In this document: positions 16,304 to 25,538 of the stretch, one piece after another | Position numbering within the stretch: the first letter of the stretch is position 1 | How the letters are laid out: each line of letters starts with the position of its first letter | From: a gamma proteobacterium HIMB30 | GTDB taxonomy: Bacteria; Pseudomonadota; Gammaproteobacteria; Pseudomonadales; Litorivicinaceae | NCBI GenBank assembly: GCA_000227525.2 | Contig: AGIG01000017.1 | Span: 41,537-105,536 of the forward strand | Reading direction: 5' to 3' | DNA: 64,000 bases | Notes under the pieces: model-generated | What the model saw: the letters and a program-made list of their open reading frames with translations, nothing else | What the model was told of the DNA's origin: nothing | The model's database searches: none | Position numbers and translations under genes: made by a program

Positions 16304-17581
16304 AAGGATGCGTGACTGGGGCACACCGCGGTCTCTCAAATAACCTTCAACACCCTCGAGCATGGCAGGAGGCCCACAAAGTACGAATAGCCAAGCTTTC
16401 AATTGCTCTTCGGAGAGATCTGTTTGCAGCACTGTCTGGTCGATACATCCGGTGAGCCCTTTCCAGTTCGTACTTGGCTCAGCAACGACGTAGGTCGGGT
16501 CTATTGGATCGAGCTCTTCCTTAAAAGCAATTTGTGATTCATTGCGATTACCGTAGATTAAATGAATCGGTCGTGAGTCGTTTGTGTGTCTGAGTTCCCG
16601 AATGAATCCGAGCATGGGAGCAATTCCGACACCCCCAGCGATCATCACGATTCCTGGCTCGTTGCGATCATCAATCCTGAGGTGCCCGTAGGGGCCATTG
16701 ATATAGGCGCGCTGTCCGACGTTGATCTGGTTCAAGTTCTGGGTAAAGTCCCCCAGTTCTTTGACAAGGAAGGTGAGGTTTGGACCAGATGCTGGCGCAG
16801 AGCTGATTGAAAACGGATGCTCTTCCATGGAGTAGGGGTTGCTTTGAATGGTTAACCATACAAATTGCCCTGCCTTGTACTGGAGTGGCTTGTGATTATC
16901 TGGCGACACCGTGATGACCCACTGCTTGGGGGTGACTTGTTCGATCTGAGTCACTGTCCAGGGATTCAGATATTTGATCCAGCCTCGAATCAATCGACTG
17001 TCGATGATTGATAGCAATGCGAGGATTGATCCACTGATCCAGAGAAGGGCCACAGTTTCCTGTTCACCGTAGCGTCCTGCCGTGAGTGTGTGGTGGAGGA
17101 CGAGTCCAACCAGTACACATCCCCCAATCGCATGAATCCAGCGCCAGGTCTCGTAACGGTATTCAAGTGACGAATGCCAGCGCGCGAGGAGTACAAAACT
17201 TGGCAGTAGGGCAAAGGCGAGGATCCCAGATGCCATCGCTCCAAAATCGGTGGTGATCGTGAGCGCGCGAGTTGGATCCCAGGGTCTATCCCCACCGGAA
17301 AGCGAACCTGTAAAAAAGAAGGGATGCGCGAACGCGGTTACCAGTGCGGTGACTCCCAACGCACGATGCACACGCATGGAATCGTCGATGTTGATGATCT
17401 TTGTGATCCATCGAGTCCGTCCTGAAACGACGAACGCGATCAGCAGTGTCGAGAACCCGATGATGCCTAAGGCAGAACCTAACTCGATCAGCAAGGGTCG
17501 ATACACATCGACACTGAGCCACGAGACTCCAAGGGGCGCGAGTGCCAATAGTATCAGGATGCTACGAATCCGAATCATCAC
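16280..17581 (-). CDS. Ferric-reductase-like transmembrane flavocytochrome
   Basis: A 433-residue protein. Residues 1-210 carry about six membrane helices of the ferric reductase-like domain with haem-ligand candidates in VTAFAHPFFFTG and in VLVGLVLHHTL. Residues 215-310 form an FAD-binding domain (MEEHPFSISSAPASG). Residues 315-433 form a NAD(P)-binding domain (GGVGIAPMLGFIREL, LCGPPAMLEGVEG, ending SERFNFG). It would move electrons from cytosolic NAD(P)H across the membrane to a periplasmic acceptor such as Fe(III) or Cu(II). It is transcribed alone. Confidence 0.88.
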   Translation of the reverse strand: MMIRIRSILILLALAPLGVSWLSVDVYRPLLIELGSALGIIGFSTLLIAFVVSGRTRWITKIINIDDSMRVHRALGVTALVTAFAHPFFFTGSLSGGDRPWDPTRALTITTDFGAMASGILAFALLPSFVLLARWHSSLEYRYETWRWIHAIGGCVLVGLVLHHTLTAGRYGEQETVALLWISGSILALLSIIDSRLIRGWIKYLNPWTVTQIEQVTPKQWVITVSPDNHKPLQYKAGQFVWLTIQSNPYSMEEHPFSISSAPASGPNLTFLVKELGDFTQNLNQINVGQRAYINGPYGHLRIDDRNEPGIVMIAGGVGIAPMLGFIRELRHTNDSRPIHLIYGNRNESQIAFKEELDPIDPTYVVAEPSTNWKGLTGCIDQTVLQTDLSEEQLKAWLFVLCGPPAMLEGVEGYLRDRGVPQSRILSERFNFG

Positions 17582-17697
17582 GACATCCTCGCGATTTTTC
17601 GAAAAAAGCGAAACCCCTGAGCCACAAAAATTGTTGCGGACGAGTCAATCTCGTTATGATCCCTTTAGAAACTTAGGGCCGCACCGATATTACTCTT

Positions 17698-18159
17698 ATG
17701 CATCAATGGATCCGGCGACATTGTGACCTGACTCGACTGATGGCAGTGATTGCTGCCTGTGTCAGCCTAGTCGGCTGTGCGCCGACTGCTATAACTCAAC
17801 AGGCCGTGACTGATTATCAGACGGTCGCATCTCAAATCTCCATTGGAGACGCGAAAGAGTACGTGCTTCGCGCGTTAAAAAGTAGCCAGCAGGCGATTCC
17901 GGCGCAGTTGAAAAGACCATCGGAGCAATATTTGAGCTACGGAGAGCAGGTCGAGATTCATTTTGTACGGACCGCGTTAGCCTCCGGTGTCGAGAACGCC
18001 GATGATGATTTCACCCCCTATGTCTTTAAAAACGACGTCCTCGTTTCTGTCGGTTGGACCTACGTTAGTAAGACTGATTTTTTGGATAAGGCAAAGGAAG
18101 CGATCAGCGCTGGTGGTGTGAAACAAGACCAAGATGTTGTCGGTGATCGTCGCCGATAA
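17698..18159 (+). CDS. Small lipoprotein of unknown function
   Basis: A 153-residue protein with a lipoprotein signal: basic start HQWIRRHCDLTRL, hydrophobic AVIAACVSLVG, and lipobox LVGC with Cys27. The mature part contains a conserved-looking IGDAKEYVLRALKSSQ segment that could resemble SmpA/DUF3192-type folds, but I cannot assign it. An inner start at 17740 would leave too short a signal, so 17698 is preferred. No operon partner. Confidence 0.6.
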   Translation: MHQWIRRHCDLTRLMAVIAACVSLVGCAPTAITQQAVTDYQTVASQISIGDAKEYVLRALKSSQQAIPAQLKRPSEQYLSYGEQVEIHFVRTALASGVENADDDFTPYVFKNDVLVSVGWTYVSKTDFLDKAKEAISAGGVKQDQDVVGDRRR

Positions 18160-18302
18160 ACAGGAAGATGTGCCTGCTCCCGATCGATGCAAGTTGATCC
18201 CTCGCCCATTGCATATCACGCAAGCAGAAGCGGTCAGGACAGCGCCGCTTTCAGTGCACAGATGATTGCCCGAGATACGCACGTGAATCGTGGCGGCATC
18301 AC

Positions 18303-18893
18303 CTAATCAGATGACTCAGTTGAAATCGATGACTCGGAATTTGTCTGATTGCTCGAGGCTTTGAGCGCTTGGAACTGACGATTAATCTGCCGAATCATTG
18401 CGCCGGCATTGAAGCAGTTTAAGGTGGCAATAAACCCGGTTTCAGAGGTCTCTGAAAATTCGCGGGCGATAATGAGTCCCTGCCAATCATCGTTGAAATA
18501 TTCATTCAAGATCAGCCGCCCAGGTAAACCACTGGCGGCGATACTGATCGGCCGGAGATCGGCGTCTGCGGGAACATCGTCAGGGTTGGATGCGTCATCA
18601 TTCAGTGCGATCACCGCCTCAGGGAAATAGAATTCGGGCATCCCTGAAAATAGCGTTTCTGCTTGCAGTGTTTGCGTGTTTGGGTTGAGTGCCAATTTCA
18701 AATCGATGAAATCGCCTTTTCTGAACGACCCCCTGATCCCGCTCAACTGACTGGCATTACCGTCAATTGTTTCAAGTGCCGCCGTTCCAGTCACGAGGCA
18801 TGGAAACATGACCTCGTTGCTTGCTGCGTGTGAGGGCGCGAGAACCAAACCAAGCCAGGTGGCGGCGATAATGTGTAGATGGCGGCGCAACAT
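18303..18893 (-). CDS. Exported protein of unknown function
   Basis: A 196-residue protein with a clear signal peptide (HLHIIAATWLGLVLAPSHA, AxA-type cut). The mature part is beta-rich and acidic with two cysteines (FPCLVTG and TLNCFNAG) that could form a disulfide, and ends in a Ser/Thr-rich low-complexity tail (NQTNSESSISTESSD). No family is recognised. It converges with the lipoprotein gene at 17698 and is divergent from the DM13 gene. Confidence 0.55.
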   Translation of the reverse strand: MLRRHLHIIAATWLGLVLAPSHAASNEVMFPCLVTGTAALETIDGNASQLSGIRGSFRKGDFIDLKLALNPNTQTLQAETLFSGMPEFYFPEAVIALNDDASNPDDVPADADLRPISIAASGLPGRLILNEYFNDDWQGLIIAREFSETSETGFIATLNCFNAGAMIRQINRQFQALKASSNQTNSESSISTESSD

Positions 18894-19127
18894 ATGTGAT
18901 TACTATCGACGGTTTTATTGATCGCTTTAAACGGTATTGAGTCACGGTATCTTAAGTCGACTGAGTCAGGTAGTGCCGATCATGTTTCATGGTTTCCGGA
19001 TACTTGCGTATGATCAGACGCATGAGAGCGGGATGTCATCGGCAGGGCGAGGGTCGATAGGTAACCAAGTACGATGGGTATCATGCCTATTCGTGATTCT
19101 TAAAACAGTTGAAAGAGAGGCGGCGTG

Positions 19128-19649
19128 ATGGGTGAGAGTGCGTTAAGTTCGGTCGGGAGCGGGAGACCAAAGAAACGATTGTTTGTCAGTTTACTCACCC
19201 ACTTGGCTGCCGTGGCGTTTGGATTTGCACTGGGCATCTATCTGCTGCCAATTCTGACAGCACCTGACTCTCCAGATGCCACAGTGCTTGAGAGTTCAGC
19301 CAAAACTGCGATGTACCAGGGTGACTTCACCAAAGATTTGGACGGCAGTGATTTGTTTCACTGGGGTACCGGGCGCATCTATCTATCAAACGACTCGCTG
19401 GTTCATCGAGGTGAATTGGCGCCAGGCCCTGATTACATGGCATACCTTGCGCCAAGTTTTGTCACCAACGAGGAGGAGTTCTTAGCGATTAAAGATCAGT
19501 CTCGATCGCTCGGCTCAGTCAAAACCTTTCGAGGGTTCATGTTACCGATTAACGAACCCATCGACTTGACGCGCTATCAGGCGGTTGTGATTTGGTGTGA
19601 GGCGTTTAGCGAATTCATCACTGCGGCAACCTTGAGGTCGGTTAAATAG
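19128..19649 (+). CDS. DM13-domain membrane-anchored protein
   Basis: A 173-residue product from the ATG at 19128 (an adjacent GTG at 19125 is also possible; GAGAGG lies upstream). An N-terminal membrane anchor (LLTHLAAVAFGFALGIYLLP) precedes a DM13 domain from about residue 60 to the end. Its signature ends YQAVVIWCEAFSEFITAATL, where the conserved Cys in VIWC is thought to bind a redox centre. DM13 is predicted to take part in electron transfer. It converges with the exported MsrB gene 16 bases away, which may reflect a shared redox setting. Confidence 0.8.
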   Translation: MGESALSSVGSGRPKKRLFVSLLTHLAAVAFGFALGIYLLPILTAPDSPDATVLESSAKTAMYQGDFTKDLDGSDLFHWGTGRIYLSNDSLVHRGELAPGPDYMAYLAPSFVTNEEEFLAIKDQSRSLGSVKTFRGFMLPINEPIDLTRYQAVVIWCEAFSEFITAATLRSVK

Positions 19650-19665
19650 CACGCGAAAACGCGCG

Positions 19666-20127
19666 TTATTCGGGAATGAACTTGAACGCGGCGCCATTCA
19701 TGCAGTAGCGAAGTCCCGTTGGCTCAGGTCCGTCTCTGAACACATGTCCGTAGTGCCGCTCACCGTCTGCCGATCGGACCTCGGTTCGTGACATCAAAAG
19801 CGAGTGGTCATCTTTGAGCGTCACCGCACTGTCGGTGTGAGGTTGATAAAACGAAGGCCAGCCGGTCCCTGACTCAAATTTTGTCGACGAGTGAAACACC
19901 TTTTCGCCCGTGACCTTGTCAACAAACCAACCGTCACGTTTTTCATGAAGCAGCGCAGAGCTTCCCGGGCGCTCAGTTGCGTCCCGATACATGACGTCGT
20001 ATTCGAGCTGCGTCAGGCCCTGGCGTTCTGCGGCAGGCACTTCGTTGGCTTTCATCTGAAACATGGTTCCGAAAAGACTCAAGGCGATACCCCCTGTAAT
20101 TAACGCGCCGATCAGTTTCTTTTTCAT
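19666..20127 (-). CDS. msrB: Exported peptide-methionine (R)-S-oxide reductase
   Basis: A 153-residue MsrB. The N-terminus MKKKLIGALITGGIALSLFGTMF is a signal peptide or anchor, placing the enzyme outside the cytoplasm. The catalytic core is present: KFESGTGWPSFYQP, SRTEVRSADGERHYGHVFRDGPEPTG, and RYCMN with the nucleophilic Cys near residue 140. The two CxxC motifs that bind zinc in many MsrBs are absent (GEKVFHSS in the first position), so this is the zinc-free type. It repairs oxidised methionine in envelope proteins. The electron donor is not evident. Confidence 0.88.
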   Translation of the reverse strand: MKKKLIGALITGGIALSLFGTMFQMKANEVPAAERQGLTQLEYDVMYRDATERPGSSALLHEKRDGWFVDKVTGEKVFHSSTKFESGTGWPSFYQPHTDSAVTLKDDHSLLMSRTEVRSADGERHYGHVFRDGPEPTGLRYCMNGAAFKFIPE

Positions 20128-20275
20128 CAGGATGATCTCCGTGATTGTCTACTAGTTAAGACACAAGGCCCAGAAATTAGTTCCCGGCATGGGACAGAGT
20201 GTCGCTTTGGACTATGCCCGGTGATCATCTTGGCGATACACTTTCCGCTCTTTGATCACGAGTAGTAAAAAAATC

Positions 20276-20701
20276 ATGTCTGAACAATCCACACAAAACT
20301 TCTCAATCGCGCGGGTCTACACCAAAGACCTCTCACTTGAGTCTCCTAAGGCACCCAAGATCTTTGAGCAACAATGGAATCCGAAGCTCGGTCTTGAGGT
20401 GGATGTCACCAATGAGGCTATCAGCGATACACTTCATGAAGTGATATTGAAACTGAGCGTCACGGTCAAAACGGATGATGACACTGCGTTTTTGATTGAA
20501 ATACAACAGGCGGGCGTGTTTGTAATCGATGGCTTCGATGATGATACGGTTGAGCATATTTTGGGTTCGATGTGCCCGAATATTTTGTTCCCCTATGCCC
20601 GCGAAACGATCGATTCACTGGCTGTGAAAGCGACCTTCCCAGCCCCAATGTTGGCGCCAATCAATTTCGATGCGCTGCTTGAGCAGCGGAAACAACAGTA
20701 A
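20276..20701 (+). CDS. secB: Protein-export chaperone SecB
   Basis: A 141-residue product from the ATG at 20276 (MSEQSTQNFSIARVYTKDLS, the usual SecB N-terminus); the frame can be extended to 20252 but that adds non-family residues. Typical SecB features follow: SFESP-like SLESPKAPKIFEQQWNP, the FxVxVxxFD-type strand FVIDGFDDDTVEHILGSMCPNILFPYARE that contacts SecA, and FPAPMLAPINFDALL. The tetrameric cytoplasmic chaperone keeps precursors unfolded and hands them to SecA. Its presence supports a proteobacterial host. Confidence 0.95.
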   Translation: MSEQSTQNFSIARVYTKDLSLESPKAPKIFEQQWNPKLGLEVDVTNEAISDTLHEVILKLSVTVKTDDDTAFLIEIQQAGVFVIDGFDDDTVEHILGSMCPNILFPYARETIDSLAVKATFPAPMLAPINFDALLEQRKQQ

Positions 20702-20722
20702 ATTCGTAAGTCGCTCAAGGCG

Positions 20723-21643
20723 GTGGTGCCGAGTGATTGGAGTATGCTTTTGACAAGATCAGTATCCGCGCTAGCAAAGACAAGCGTTTTATCGGAACAA
20801 CAATCCGAAACCGTGTTGGCGTGCTTGTATTCTGGGCTCGCGATACTTGCAGAGGGCCCTCCCGGAATTGGGAAAACAGAGGTCGCTAAAGCTGCCGCTC
20901 GCCTTCTTAATAAGTCGCTGACCCGAATTCAATGCACGGCCGACACGCTCCCGTCAGACGTGATTGGTTTTATGCGCTTAAATCCGTCGTCGGGTGACAC
21001 CACGATTGTGAAGGGGCCATTTTTTGGTGAGTTCGTGTTGATCGATGAAATTAATCGGGCACCTCCAGGGACGCAGAGTGGTTTTCTCGAGGGGATGGCC
21101 GAAGGGCAGGTGACAATCGAAGGTGTCACCTTTGAATTGCCTCACGATCAACTCATTATTGCCACACAAAACCCGCTCGATGATGTGGGAACCCATGAAC
21201 TACCGATGTCGCAACTCGACCGGTTTGGGACACGCTTAGTGATGGGCTATCCCGACGAGTCGATCGAGCGGGCGATTGTCGCGGGTGAGCGAACGCCGGG
21301 CGACTCGACTGAACAGGGCAACGGTCCTTCACTCGAGGAATTTCGGCAACTACAGCACGCAGTGACGTTACCGTCGAAATGCGTTGATTATGTGATGCGC
21401 TTGGTGGATGCCTCGCGGCAGAACGCGGAATGGGTCCAAGGTCTTTCTACTCGGGCGGCGGTCGCCTTGGTCACGGTCGCAAAAGCGCTCGCTGTGTTAA
21501 GAGGTCAGGTGGTGGTGGATTATTTGCACATTCAAGCGGCATTGATCGCAACAGCGCCGCATCGTTTGATTCGCTCGTCTGATCGCAAGTTCGTCGAAGA
21601 GGAGATGCTGGTTCCCTGGATGCAAGGGATTCCCTTCCCTTGA
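20723..21643 (+). CDS. MoxR-type AAA+ ATPase
   Basis: A 306-residue MoxR-family ATPase. The Walker A motif EGPPGIGKTEVAKAAA (about 45-52) and Walker B VLIDEINRAPPGTQSGFLEGMAEGQVTIEG (about 107-135) have the MoxR-specific wording, and IIATQNPLDDVGTHELPMSQLDRF gives sensor 1. The start may be GTG 20723 or ATG 20744. It overlaps the next gene by four bases. MoxR with a DUF58 and a transglutaminase-like protein forms a widespread cluster, thought to act as a chaperone for cofactor or protein assembly; its substrate here is unknown. Confidence 0.9.
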   Translation: MVPSDWSMLLTRSVSALAKTSVLSEQQSETVLACLYSGLAILAEGPPGIGKTEVAKAAARLLNKSLTRIQCTADTLPSDVIGFMRLNPSSGDTTIVKGPFFGEFVLIDEINRAPPGTQSGFLEGMAEGQVTIEGVTFELPHDQLIIATQNPLDDVGTHELPMSQLDRFGTRLVMGYPDESIERAIVAGERTPGDSTEQGNGPSLEEFRQLQHAVTLPSKCVDYVMRLVDASRQNAEWVQGLSTRAAVALVTVAKALAVLRGQVVVDYLHIQAALIATAPHRLIRSSDRKFVEEEMLVPWMQGIPFP

Positions 21644-22500
21644 AGTTTGGTCGACTTGACGGCGCAGTGGTCGAGACCAATGCACGCAAAGCGATCGCAT
21701 TACCGACGGCATCGGGCTTTCTGTTTTTTGCTTTGGTCTTTTTGCTGCTCCTCGGTGCGGTAAATTTTCAGAGTAACTTGGGCTTTTTGATGGCCTTTTC
21801 TCTGCTGATCCTGGGTTTTGTTGCGTTGCTGTTTGTCGGGCAGAACTTTCATGGGATTCGGTTACGTACGGTGAGTGACGTGTTTGTTGCCGAGGGCCAA
21901 GACGCAAGCTTATCAATCGATATGACGTCTGACTTCGAGAAGCAAAAGATTCAAATCGCATCGCCAGTCTCTCAGACAGTTGTGGACTGTGGCGCGATGA
22001 CTCAAACCATAGAGCTCCCGTTGGATACCGGCCGAAGAGGGGTCCGTGAGGTCGCTCCGATCGAGTTGGGTAGCGTGTTTCCTTTTGGATGGGCCATCTT
22101 GAGGTCGCGTTGGTATCCCCACGTTTGTACGGTGGTGTATCCCGAGCCGAAAAAACCGAGCCGGCAACTGGGAGTCAAGTCAGCCCAAGGCCTCCATGAA
22201 TTAGCTGTCCGCGAGTATCGAACGGGTGACCGGATGGCGTCGATTTCATGGAAGAAAACAAAAACGTTGAGCTCGCCTGTGGTGATTGACCCAACCGGGC
22301 GAACCACTGCCCATCGTGTGACTTACCGAACATATGCATCGGTTTCATTTGAATTGATGTTGTCTTATCTGACATGGGAAGTCCTCGAGGCCTATGACAG
22401 TGGAAGCCGTTGGAGTCTTGAACTGCCGGGTGTCACCTTGCCCGAATCGGCCGGCCGACGTCATCTCGACGAGAGCTTGAGGGCGCTCGCCGATGCGTAG
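21640..22500 (+). CDS. DUF58 protein of the MoxR cluster
   Basis: A 286-residue protein starting at a TTG inside the moxR stop region. Two close membrane helices (about residues 25-68: LFFALVFLLLLGAV, LMAFSLLILGFVALLF) precede a soluble part. The DUF58 block LHELAVREYRTGDRMASISWKKTKTLSSPVV, near residues 185-215, is the family hallmark (REYxxGDxxRxIxWkxtA). It is translationally coupled to both neighbours. DUF58 is a von Willebrand A-like companion of MoxR ATPases. Confidence 0.88.
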   Translation: MKFGRLDGAVVETNARKAIALPTASGFLFFALVFLLLLGAVNFQSNLGFLMAFSLLILGFVALLFVGQNFHGIRLRTVSDVFVAEGQDASLSIDMTSDFEKQKIQIASPVSQTVVDCGAMTQTIELPLDTGRRGVREVAPIELGSVFPFGWAILRSRWYPHVCTVVYPEPKKPSRQLGVKSAQGLHELAVREYRTGDRMASISWKKTKTLSSPVVIDPTGRTTAHRVTYRTYASVSFELMLSYLTWEVLEAYDSGSRWSLELPGVTLPESAGRRHLDESLRALADA

Positions 22501-24445
22501 GCTGATTGATCAGGCCGGTTGGATATTTCGGTCGCACTTGGCGACCGTGCAACAGCTGGATGACCAGCAACGGCTCATTACTCGGATGGCTGTTGGATTT
22601 CTTATTTTGCCGGCAGTTTTTGTGAATCAGAGTCTTGCCAATGGTCTGTTCTGCGTAGTCGCGTTACTTTTGGGGTTTAAGTTACCCAAAGCCAAGTGGC
22701 CATTCTTTGGGCTTTTTTTAGTGATCTTCCTGATCGGTCTTGGCGTGATCTATCAGTTTGAAGAACTCACCACGTCGTCTGTGTTTGCCGCATTTCTTTC
22801 GCAGATTATTGCCATGAAAACGTGGGAATTACGCAGCTCCCGTGACACGCATTTTGCGGTCTATGGTTCGCTGTTCGCTGTTTTTACAGGGACACTCGGT
22901 GGCAACATCGAGCTCTTCGGAGTTTTGGTGATCCCTCAAGTCGTTGTGGCCGTTGGGGCCCTTTTTTACGCCGAATCGAAGCGTATGTATTTTGGGGGAT
23001 TGAGCCTCAGATTCTTGGTTCGCTACCTGCCCCTGATGTCCCTCATGGTGCTCGCGATCGTGACGCTCTTTGCATTATTTCCACGGATCGGTGGTGGATT
23101 TTTAGATTTTGGATTTGGCTCGACCCAGCAGGTCGGGCTGTCTGACCGGGTCCGGCCGGGTGAGCTCGCAAGCCTCGCCGGTAACGACGACGTGGTGTTC
23201 AGGGTCTGGGGTGATGTGCCTCGTGACGGATATTGGCGGGCGTTTGTGATGGACCAATATCAAGATGGTGAGTGGTTCGCGTCAGAGAACCGGGTCATTG
23301 CTCCAGAGTTACTCAGTGCACCATTGAACAGGCTGCTTCGTATGGAGATGGAATCGAACCAGCTCAGTCGAATACCCCGGTTGCAGTGGTCTCAGTTATC
23401 GGTCGGGCGGACAGATTACGGGCTGACCCAGCGACTCGAATCGGATGAGTCGGTGTATTTAGATATTGAGTTGCAGTTGTTCTCAACAGCCGAGGAGTCC
23501 TACCACCCGTCTCATCTAGCGATTCCATCACTGCAGCCCGCACCTCAGTTGGAGCAATGGCTTGGACCAATCCGTGATGAGTCGTTAGAGGACCAGATCG
23601 CATCGATTGGTTCCTATTTTAGGGACGCAAAAACCTACTCGGTCACGCCATCGGTCGGTGACGTGAGAGACATCGATCAACTCTGGTTCGACATCAACGA
23701 GGGTTACTGTGGCTATTTTGCAGGGATGGCCGCCGAGGCGCTGATGCGCCTCGGATATCCGGTGCGGATGGTCACTGGTTTTTTGGGTCATGATCAGCCG
23801 GAGGGCCTCGGGTATGTGTTGGTCCGCCAGGAGCACGCGCACGCGTGGATCGATGTGTATGACGGTGAACAGTGGCGGACGCTCGATCCAACCACTTGGG
23901 TTGTGGCTGAGTCTGGGGCCGGCTTTTCTCAATCGTTGGTTCAATCGTTCTTGGAACAACGATCGCAGGTGGCGGGCCTCAGCCGACACGCTCCCGATTG
24001 GCTGCCGATCCCTGTTCGCAATGCGTTGATTGCCTGGGCGAGAATGAGCGAGCGGACCACTCGATTCTTGATCGATAACGTCTTGTATTTTGATCGCGAC
24101 AAGCAGCTTGCCCTGTACGCGTGGCTGCAGCGCTCGGTGGGGTGGGTGTTGGCTTTCATTGTGGCTTTGGCTGCGATCGTAGCTGTGAGATATCTCCCGC
24201 AATCACGAGGACAAACAGACAAGCGCCTTCGTCAGTACGATGCCATGATTGCCAAGGCGGGAATCATCCGACTGCCGGGGATGTTGCCTGGGGACGAAGA
24301 CTCAGATGTGTGTTTATCCGAGCGTTTGGCTTTTCGGGAGGCTTGGCTGAGCCATTCGATCCGAGATACCCTCGATCAATCGCTCTTGATGACGCTGGAC
24401 AACGCCCTTAGCCGTTTAAAAACCTCAGTATCATCGTTGCCATAA
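22493..24445 (+). CDS. TgpA-like membrane transglutaminase (DUF3488)
   Basis: A 650-residue protein. Residues 15-205 have about six membrane helices of the DUF3488 type. A periplasmic transglutaminase core follows, with the triad Cys near 405 (NEGYCGYFAGMAAEALMRLG), His near 446 (EHAHAWIDVYD) and Asp near 465 (WRTLDPT). Another membrane helix lies near 555-575, followed by a C-terminal cytoplasmic tail. This is the TgpA architecture, a periplasmic transglutaminase required for growth in Pseudomonas. The start overlaps DUF58 by eight bases, giving a MoxR-DUF58-TgpA operon. Confidence 0.9.
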   Translation: MRRLIDQAGWIFRSHLATVQQLDDQQRLITRMAVGFLILPAVFVNQSLANGLFCVVALLLGFKLPKAKWPFFGLFLVIFLIGLGVIYQFEELTTSSVFAAFLSQIIAMKTWELRSSRDTHFAVYGSLFAVFTGTLGGNIELFGVLVIPQVVVAVGALFYAESKRMYFGGLSLRFLVRYLPLMSLMVLAIVTLFALFPRIGGGFLDFGFGSTQQVGLSDRVRPGELASLAGNDDVVFRVWGDVPRDGYWRAFVMDQYQDGEWFASENRVIAPELLSAPLNRLLRMEMESNQLSRIPRLQWSQLSVGRTDYGLTQRLESDESVYLDIELQLFSTAEESYHPSHLAIPSLQPAPQLEQWLGPIRDESLEDQIASIGSYFRDAKTYSVTPSVGDVRDIDQLWFDINEGYCGYFAGMAAEALMRLGYPVRMVTGFLGHDQPEGLGYVLVRQEHAHAWIDVYDGEQWRTLDPTTWVVAESGAGFSQSLVQSFLEQRSQVAGLSRHAPDWLPIPVRNALIAWARMSERTTRFLIDNVLYFDRDKQLALYAWLQRSVGWVLAFIVALAAIVAVRYLPQSRGQTDKRLRQYDAMIAKAGIIRLPGMLPGDEDSDVCLSERLAFREAWLSHSIRDTLDQSLLMTLDNALSRLKTSVSSLP

Positions 24446-24464
24446 ACGACAGGAGATCGATTCC

Positions 24465-25103
24465 ATGAAGAGGCGAGACTTTGTGAGGTACTGCTCGGCG
24501 CTGATCGCGATGGGATTGAGCCCCGTCGCAGTGCGCGCGAATGAGGGTATTCGTGTGATTCGAGGAGACCCTGATGTCGACCACACGAGTGCGAGCAATG
24601 TTCGGGTTCGGTCAAAGAAACGACACATCGTGGTGGCCGTTAAAAAGAATGTCTTCTTGGTGTCGCCAGACAGTGAGGTGCACTTTGAACACGACGAGTC
24701 ATTCTTGTTGAGTGCGACTCGTTTGATCGCGGGCGGTATTCATTCGGTGTTCGACCCCGAAGAGACGCAACCGCGGGCTGTCTCCACACCGCACGTCACG
24801 GCCGCAATTCGGGGGACCGGGTACTACGCGGAGGTCCAGAACGAACTCGACCGGAGCTACAGTTGCTGTTGCTACGGTGATATTCACCTCAGATCGCGTC
24901 ACGGACATTTCGAAGAATCCCAGTCGACCTCGTATCACGACGCGCGAGTGATCGGTCGCGACGGACAGATTCTTGAAGCGCCCTATGATGTCCCGCTGAA
25001 TCATTACGATGACTCACTGGTCTATCTCGAGTCACAAGCCGGACGGGAGCCGCATTGGGACCACCCAAATCCCCCAGGATTCCAGGCGCCCTTTGAGTTG
25101 TAG
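24465..25103 (+). CDS. Tat-exported FecR-like protein
   Basis: A 212-residue protein 19 bases after the transglutaminase gene and probably in its operon. The N-terminus MKRRDFVRYCSALIAMGLSPVAVRA looks like a twin-arginine signal. The body resembles a FecR domain: VFLVSPDSEVHFE, LSATRLIAGGIHSVF, then TPHVTAAIRGTGYYAEV, which corresponds to the TPxAxxxVRGTxF motif of FecR proteins. An unusual triple cysteine (YSCCCYGDIHL) follows. It lacks the anti-sigma N-terminal region of classical FecR, so a periplasmic scaffold or ligand-binding role is more likely. Confidence 0.65.
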   Translation: MKRRDFVRYCSALIAMGLSPVAVRANEGIRVIRGDPDVDHTSASNVRVRSKKRHIVVAVKKNVFLVSPDSEVHFEHDESFLLSATRLIAGGIHSVFDPEETQPRAVSTPHVTAAIRGTGYYAEVQNELDRSYSCCCYGDIHLRSRHGHFEESQSTSYHDARVIGRDGQILEAPYDVPLNHYDDSLVYLESQAGREPHWDHPNPPGFQAPFEL

Positions 25104-25185
25104 GTCCGTCGTGATCGAGGTCTCATTTCAAACTCGGGGGCTTACGTTGTAAGCTCACCCCAACATTATTTAGACAGAGGGTTTC

Positions 25186-25536
25186 ATGATGCGGTTGGTT
25201 GGGTTGGCGGTAGCCGTTCTTTGGTCAGGTTCAGTGATGGCGGCGAGCTTGGAGCCGAAGGCTGTGACGATGGAAGGTAACACACTGAAGGCACAGTTTG
25301 ATTTGTCACATCTCGGTCAAGACTGTGGCTTACGGGTCCGCTTTGGTGACGGAGGGGAGCAGAAAATACGCGTCGGTCGTGACGTGAACGAACGCGACTT
25401 CTCTGTCGAGCATGTGTATCAGGGCAACGGCGGCTTTATCCTCGAGGTCGAGGGTAAGACGATCAAGAAAGGGCTCGGGACCGTGTTTGGTTGCCAGGGC
25501 GACGTGTACCGAAAAGCGATTTGTATCGGTAAATAG
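25186..25536 (+). CDS. Small exported protein of unknown function
   Basis: A 116-residue protein with a signal peptide (MMRLVGLAVAVLWSGSVMAA) and a good ribosome site (AGAGGG). The mature part is a compact beta-rich domain with PKD-like wording (CGLRVRFGDGGEQKIRV...FSVEHVYQGNGGFILEVEG), in which FGDG and HVY recall a PKD/Ig-like fold. Three cysteines are present. It converges with the large pseudopilin gene, two bases apart. Confidence 0.6.
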   Translation: MMRLVGLAVAVLWSGSVMAASLEPKAVTMEGNTLKAQFDLSHLGQDCGLRVRFGDGGEQKIRVGRDVNERDFSVEHVYQGNGGFILEVEGKTIKKGLGTVFGCQGDVYRKAICIGK

Positions 25537-25538
25537 AT

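Noticed and set aside
18937..19128. 63-codon frame before the DM13 gene
   Set aside because: No family features and it ends at the DM13 start; probably leader sequence.
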